Shown here: in pieces, positions 41,773-44,112 of the stretch | How positions within the stretch are numbered: the stretch's first letter is position 1 | Layout of the letters: the number at the start of each line of letters is the position of its first letter | DNA from: Chlamydiota bacterium | Lineage (GTDB): Bacteria > Chlamydiota > Chlamydiia > Chlamydiales > JABDDJ01 | Length of the DNA stretch: 44,112 nt | Direction of reading: 5' to 3' | Assembly: GCA_013287645.1 (NCBI GenBank) | Contig: JABDDJ010000017.1 | Location: forward strand, 1-44,112 | Notes under the pieces: generated by a model | The model's database searches: none | What the model was told of the DNA's origin: nothing | What the model saw: only the letters and a program-made list of their open reading frames with translations | Position numbers and translations under genes: made by a program

Positions 41773-42558
41773 TTAGCAAGAACTTTTTTTATTAATAAGA
41801 GCATACAATTCGTTACGGCTCATATTAAGTCTTTTAGCCAGAATTCTTAACGCCTCTTGATGTGACATGTCCTCTTCTGCATGCTCAAGCTTTAATTCAA
41901 AATGCCCAATAAGCAGCACAATCTCTCCCTTGGGAGGATGCTGCTCATAATGCTCCCTCACTTCCTTTGCAGATCCCCAACGGATCTCCTCATACACCTT
42001 AGTCAGCTCTCGACAAACGGCAACAGGTGCACTTTCCGTCAATGCACATAGCGCTTTAAGAGTCTTACTTAACCGAAAAGGAGACTCATAACACGCTGTC
42101 GTACCAGGATAGGCCAACGCATCTTGAAGAGCCTGCTTCAATGCTCCCTGCGACTTGGGCAGAAAACCAATAAACTGAAACCGATCCGTAGGTAACGGAG
42201 AGGCCGACAAAGCCGCAATCACGGCAGATGGCCCAGGAATGGGCACAACGGGAATATCTGCTTGATGACATGCTACAATGATCTGATGACCCGGATCGGA
42301 GATACCAGGAGTTCCCGCATCACTAATCAGCGCTACTCTCTTACCATCAAGTAAATCTTTTAATACCTGATCTGTACGCGACGCCTCATTATGCTGATGA
42401 TAACTATACAAAGGCTTATTTATGGAATACTTAGTCAGAAGAGGTCCACTATGTCGCGTATCCTCACAAAGAATATAATCGCACTCTTGCAACGTAGCCA
42501 CCGCCCGGTACGTAATATCTGCAAGATTGCCTATAGGTGTGGAAATAATGAACAACAT
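41773..42558 (-). CDS. rsmI: 16S rRNA (cytidine-1402-2'-O)-methyltransferase RsmI
   Basis: 261 residues with the RsmI signatures: ISTPIGNLADITYRA at the very start, CEDTRHSGPLL, the SAM-binding LISDAGTPGISDPG, PIPGPSAVIAALSASPL, and ESPFRL. It methylates the ribose of C1402 in the ribosomal decoding centre together with RsmH. The ATG at 42558 is only two bases after the 3' end of tRNA-Cys, no in-frame start exists further up within the tRNA, and there is no Shine-Dalgarno. The gene is thus transcribed as a tRNA-mRNA and probably translated as a near-leaderless message after tRNA 3' processing. Confidence 0.94.
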   Translation of the reverse strand: MLFIISTPIGNLADITYRAVATLQECDYILCEDTRHSGPLLTKYSINKPLYSYHQHNEASRTDQVLKDLLDGKRVALISDAGTPGISDPGHQIIVACHQADIPVVPIPGPSAVIAALSASPLPTDRFQFIGFLPKSQGALKQALQDALAYPGTTACYESPFRLSKTLKALCALTESAPVAVCRELTKVYEEIRWGSAKEVREHYEQHPPKGEIVLLIGHFELKLEHAEEDMSHQEALRILAKRLNMSRNELYALINKKSSC

Positions 42559-42560
42559 AA

Positions 42561-42631
42561 GGTGGCACCCAGATTTGAACTGGGGAATGGAAGCTTTGCA
42601 GGCTTCTGCCTTACCACTTGGCTATGCCACC
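42561..42631 (-). tRNA. tRNA-Cys (GCA)
   Basis: On the minus strand: acceptor GGTGGCA / TGCCACC, D stem GCC / GGC, anticodon stem GAAGC / GCTTC with loop CTGCAAA (anticodon GCA), T stem CCCAG / CTGGG with loop TTCAAAT. It is 71 bases, with no encoded CCA. It heads the transcript that continues into rsmI. Confidence 0.96.
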
Positions 42632-42644
42632 AGAAACTTCAATT

Positions 42645-42674
42645 GTTATAGTGGCCACTGCCTGATTTCGTCAA
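42645..42674 (-). promoter_or_regulatory. Promoter of tRNA-Cys-rsmI
   Basis: On the minus strand TTGACG and TATAAC are separated by 18 bases; the -10 ends 13 bases before the tRNA 5' end. It lies between the terminator of the preceding gene and the tRNA, as expected for a transcription start. Confidence 0.7.
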
Positions 42675-42683
42675 GGGAAAAAT

Positions 42684-42710
42684 AAAAAAGACTCCTTTCG
42701 GAGTCCTTTT
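42684..42710 (-). terminator. Rho-independent terminator of the Inc-like gene
   Basis: Stem GACTCC / GGAGTC with a four-base loop (42690-42705), flanked by A-rich and T-rich runs, so it reads as a terminator on the minus strand (six T) and also on the plus strand. It lies 16 bases after the minus-strand stop codon at 42726. Confidence 0.8.
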
Positions 42711-42725
42711 TATTTCTTCGCTCTT

Positions 42726-43499
42726 TTAGACGTTGTTACAGATCGAATGTTGGTTAAGAAGTACTTGTGTGTACTCATCGCTATCATTGTTAATGGACTT
42801 TTCTTTACTTTTATCATCTGGATCATGCTTAGAAGGATTATCTTCTATACGTGTTATCTTAATTCTTTGTCTAATAGGATTTTGATTGAAAGTGATAGTA
42901 CGATCGGGAGGTGATGATGGAGAAGATGTCGAGGTTGGTACTGAAGCAGAGCTTGAAGAAGATGAACTACTCGAAGAAGATGAAGATGAACTATTTAAAG
43001 AGGCTTGACGGTTTCGTTCCAAACCATGAGCTTGATGATGCAAACTTAGATATGTGTTTGTTAAACCATCTATGTTTGACATAACCTTTTTTGCTACTTC
43101 CTCTTGTAATTCTGCCTTTTTATTGATTGCTTTTTGCTTAGGCTGGGGATTTCTCATCATGTAGCAGCCGAATGCACCTGCTATAATGCCAAATGCGATA
43201 TTCTGTGGAGTTGTACAGAATAGTGCAGTTGTGCAGAGAGCAAATCCAATAGCTTTAAGAACTGGATGCATCTCTTTCAGTCTTTTTGGCACAAATTCTG
43301 TAACTTTTGGAGTAGCTTGTGCAGCTAATAGGCAAACGCCATGAGCGATTGCTGTAGGGATAGCAGCAGCGGCAAGTAATCCTGCTTCAAGGATTAGTTC
43401 TGCAGCTTTACCATAACGTGAACTCTGTTTAAAATTTTCTTTGATGTTGCTTAAATTGGTCGCAACGCCTGTTGCATATCCTTTTATAATACTAGTCAT
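42726..43499 (-). CDS. Candidate inclusion-membrane (Inc-like) protein with poly-Ser tract
   Basis: 257 residues: a polar N-terminus of about 33 residues, two long hydrophobic blocks (about 34-61, rich in Ala/Leu; and about 80-115, a hairpin of FALCTTALFC and FGIIAGAFGCYMM) and a long hydrophilic C-terminal part. That part includes some 15 consecutive Ser at about 170-184 and ends in an acidic/basic tail. Inc proteins of Chlamydiae are type III effectors recognised by bilobed hydrophobic domains with both ends facing the host cytosol; this fits but does not prove it. There is no cleavable signal peptide. Monocistronic: promoter-type AT-rich DNA before it (43500-43600), terminator after. Confidence 0.6.
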   Translation of the reverse strand: MTSIIKGYATGVATNLSNIKENFKQSSRYGKAAELILEAGLLAAAAIPTAIAHGVCLLAAQATPKVTEFVPKRLKEMHPVLKAIGFALCTTALFCTTPQNIAFGIIAGAFGCYMMRNPQPKQKAINKKAELQEEVAKKVMSNIDGLTNTYLSLHHQAHGLERNRQASLNSSSSSSSSSSSSSSSASVPTSTSSPSSPPDRTITFNQNPIRQRIKITRIEDNPSKHDPDDKSKEKSINNDSDEYTQVLLNQHSICNNV

Positions 43500-43616
43500 A
43501 AAATTAACCTCTTGTTAATTGTTTGTTAAATTATTAAATAGTATATCTTAATTTTATTAAGAATTTGTTAAGAATAATATTATTTTTAATTTTAATGTAA
43601 AAGAATTTTAGCAGAC

Positions 43617-43645
43617 TTGACTTTTGAACTCTCAACAGGTATGAA
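43617..43645 (+). promoter_or_regulatory. Promoter of rpe
   Basis: TTGACT (43617-43622) and TATGAA (43640-43645) with a 17-base spacer, 32 bases before the rpe ATG. The rest of 43500-43616 is AT-rich and holds no gene that I can see. Confidence 0.65.
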
Positions 43646-43677
43646 TGTAAGTCAACTTTTCTATGGAGTGTGGTTCA

Positions 43678-44112
43678 ATGCCAGAGCAGAAAGATCCAAC
43701 ACATGTTTACGTCGGTCCATCCATTTTAGCATGCGACTTTGCCCATTTGGCTAAGGAAGCTGAAAGAGCTGTTGCAGCAGGTGCCGATTATTTGCATGTG
43801 GATATCATGGATGGTCACTTTGTCCCCAATCTAAGTATGGGTCCTCAAGTCACAGCCGCAATCAATCGTGCCACAGATATCTTTTTAGATGTCCACTTAA
43901 TGATCTATAACCCTTTTGACTATGTAGAGCGCTTTATCGAAGCAGGCGCTGACAGAATTACCTTTCATTTTGAAGCTACTGAAGATGTTACCGAAACTCT
44001 AGAATATATCCGAAAATGCAATATTCAGGCAGGCTTGGCCTTTTGTCCGGAAACATCTGAATCCATGGTGTTAAAATATTTAGACAAATGCGATCTTATT
44101 CTTTTAATGACT
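43678..44112 (+). CDS. rpe: Ribulose-phosphate 3-epimerase, 3' end beyond window
   Basis: 145 codons are visible before the window ends: PSILACDFAHLAKE with the N-terminal substrate loop, LHVDIMDGHFVPN with metal-binding His/Asp, LDVHLMIYNP (second metal His) and ITFHFEAT. It interconverts ribulose 5-phosphate and xylulose 5-phosphate in the pentose phosphate pathway. I choose ATG 43678 rather than the in-frame ATG at 43663 because GGAG lies nine bases before 43678. The full protein would need about 80-90 more residues. Confidence 0.95.
   Translation, partial: MPEQKDPTHVYVGPSILACDFAHLAKEAERAVAAGADYLHVDIMDGHFVPNLSMGPQVTAAINRATDIFLDVHLMIYNPFDYVERFIEAGADRITFHFEATEDVTETLEYIRKCNIQAGLAFCPETSESMVLKYLDKCDLILLMT

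Overview
The window looks like a stretch of chromosome from an environmental (amoeba-associated type) member of the Chlamydiae. This rests on the RHS-protein tip resembling the chlamydial DUF687 family (recognised from memory), a GroEL that looks like one of the divergent chlamydial paralogues, a candidate inclusion-membrane (Inc-like) protein, an AT-rich sequence and several lineage-restricted small genes. The phylum call is an inference; no rRNA is present.

Region 1 (1-9.9 kb, + strand) is accessory. A TnpB transposon gene abuts an RHS-repeat protein that seems to have lost its 5' part. The RHS protein ends in a lipase-like DUF687-type tip. It overlaps by ATGA with the first of three tandem paralogous exported proteins, which I interpret as candidate immunity proteins. 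A large internally duplicated putative lipoprotein follows, closed by a terminator.

Region 2 (9.95-22.1 kb, - strand) is a complete-looking eight-gene Pel exopolysaccharide operon: pelA split into hydrolase and deacetylase genes, pelB split into TPR and outer-membrane porin genes, then pelD, pelE, pelF and pelG. PelC is not seen. PelD stops after its GAF domain and so lacks the degenerate GGDEF c-di-GMP receptor. A divergent gene encodes an apparent HPt-receiver phosphorelay protein.

Region 3 (22.9-36.6 kb) holds a PgpH-type HD phosphodiesterase, an SDR oxidoreductase and a DEAD-box helicase in one operon, then an unknown gene. A 400-bp intergenic region is packed with palindromes, including three 28-bp sites spaced exactly 51 bp apart. 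It leads into an ATPase/PD-(D/E)XK gene. On the minus strand lie a multi-PAS histidine kinase with a CheY-like partner, a phosphoglucomutase, and a YkgJ-type cysteine-cluster protein coupled to a 39-aa membrane peptide.

Region 4 (36.7-44.1 kb) holds two small genes with hairpin leaders, a nadC-groEL pair, a FadL-like outer membrane protein, tRNA-Cys fused almost directly to rsmI, the Inc-like gene, and the start of rpe, which runs off the window. Four copies of a GCAAAG-based palindrome are scattered downstream of genes from 22.9 to 40.3 kb.
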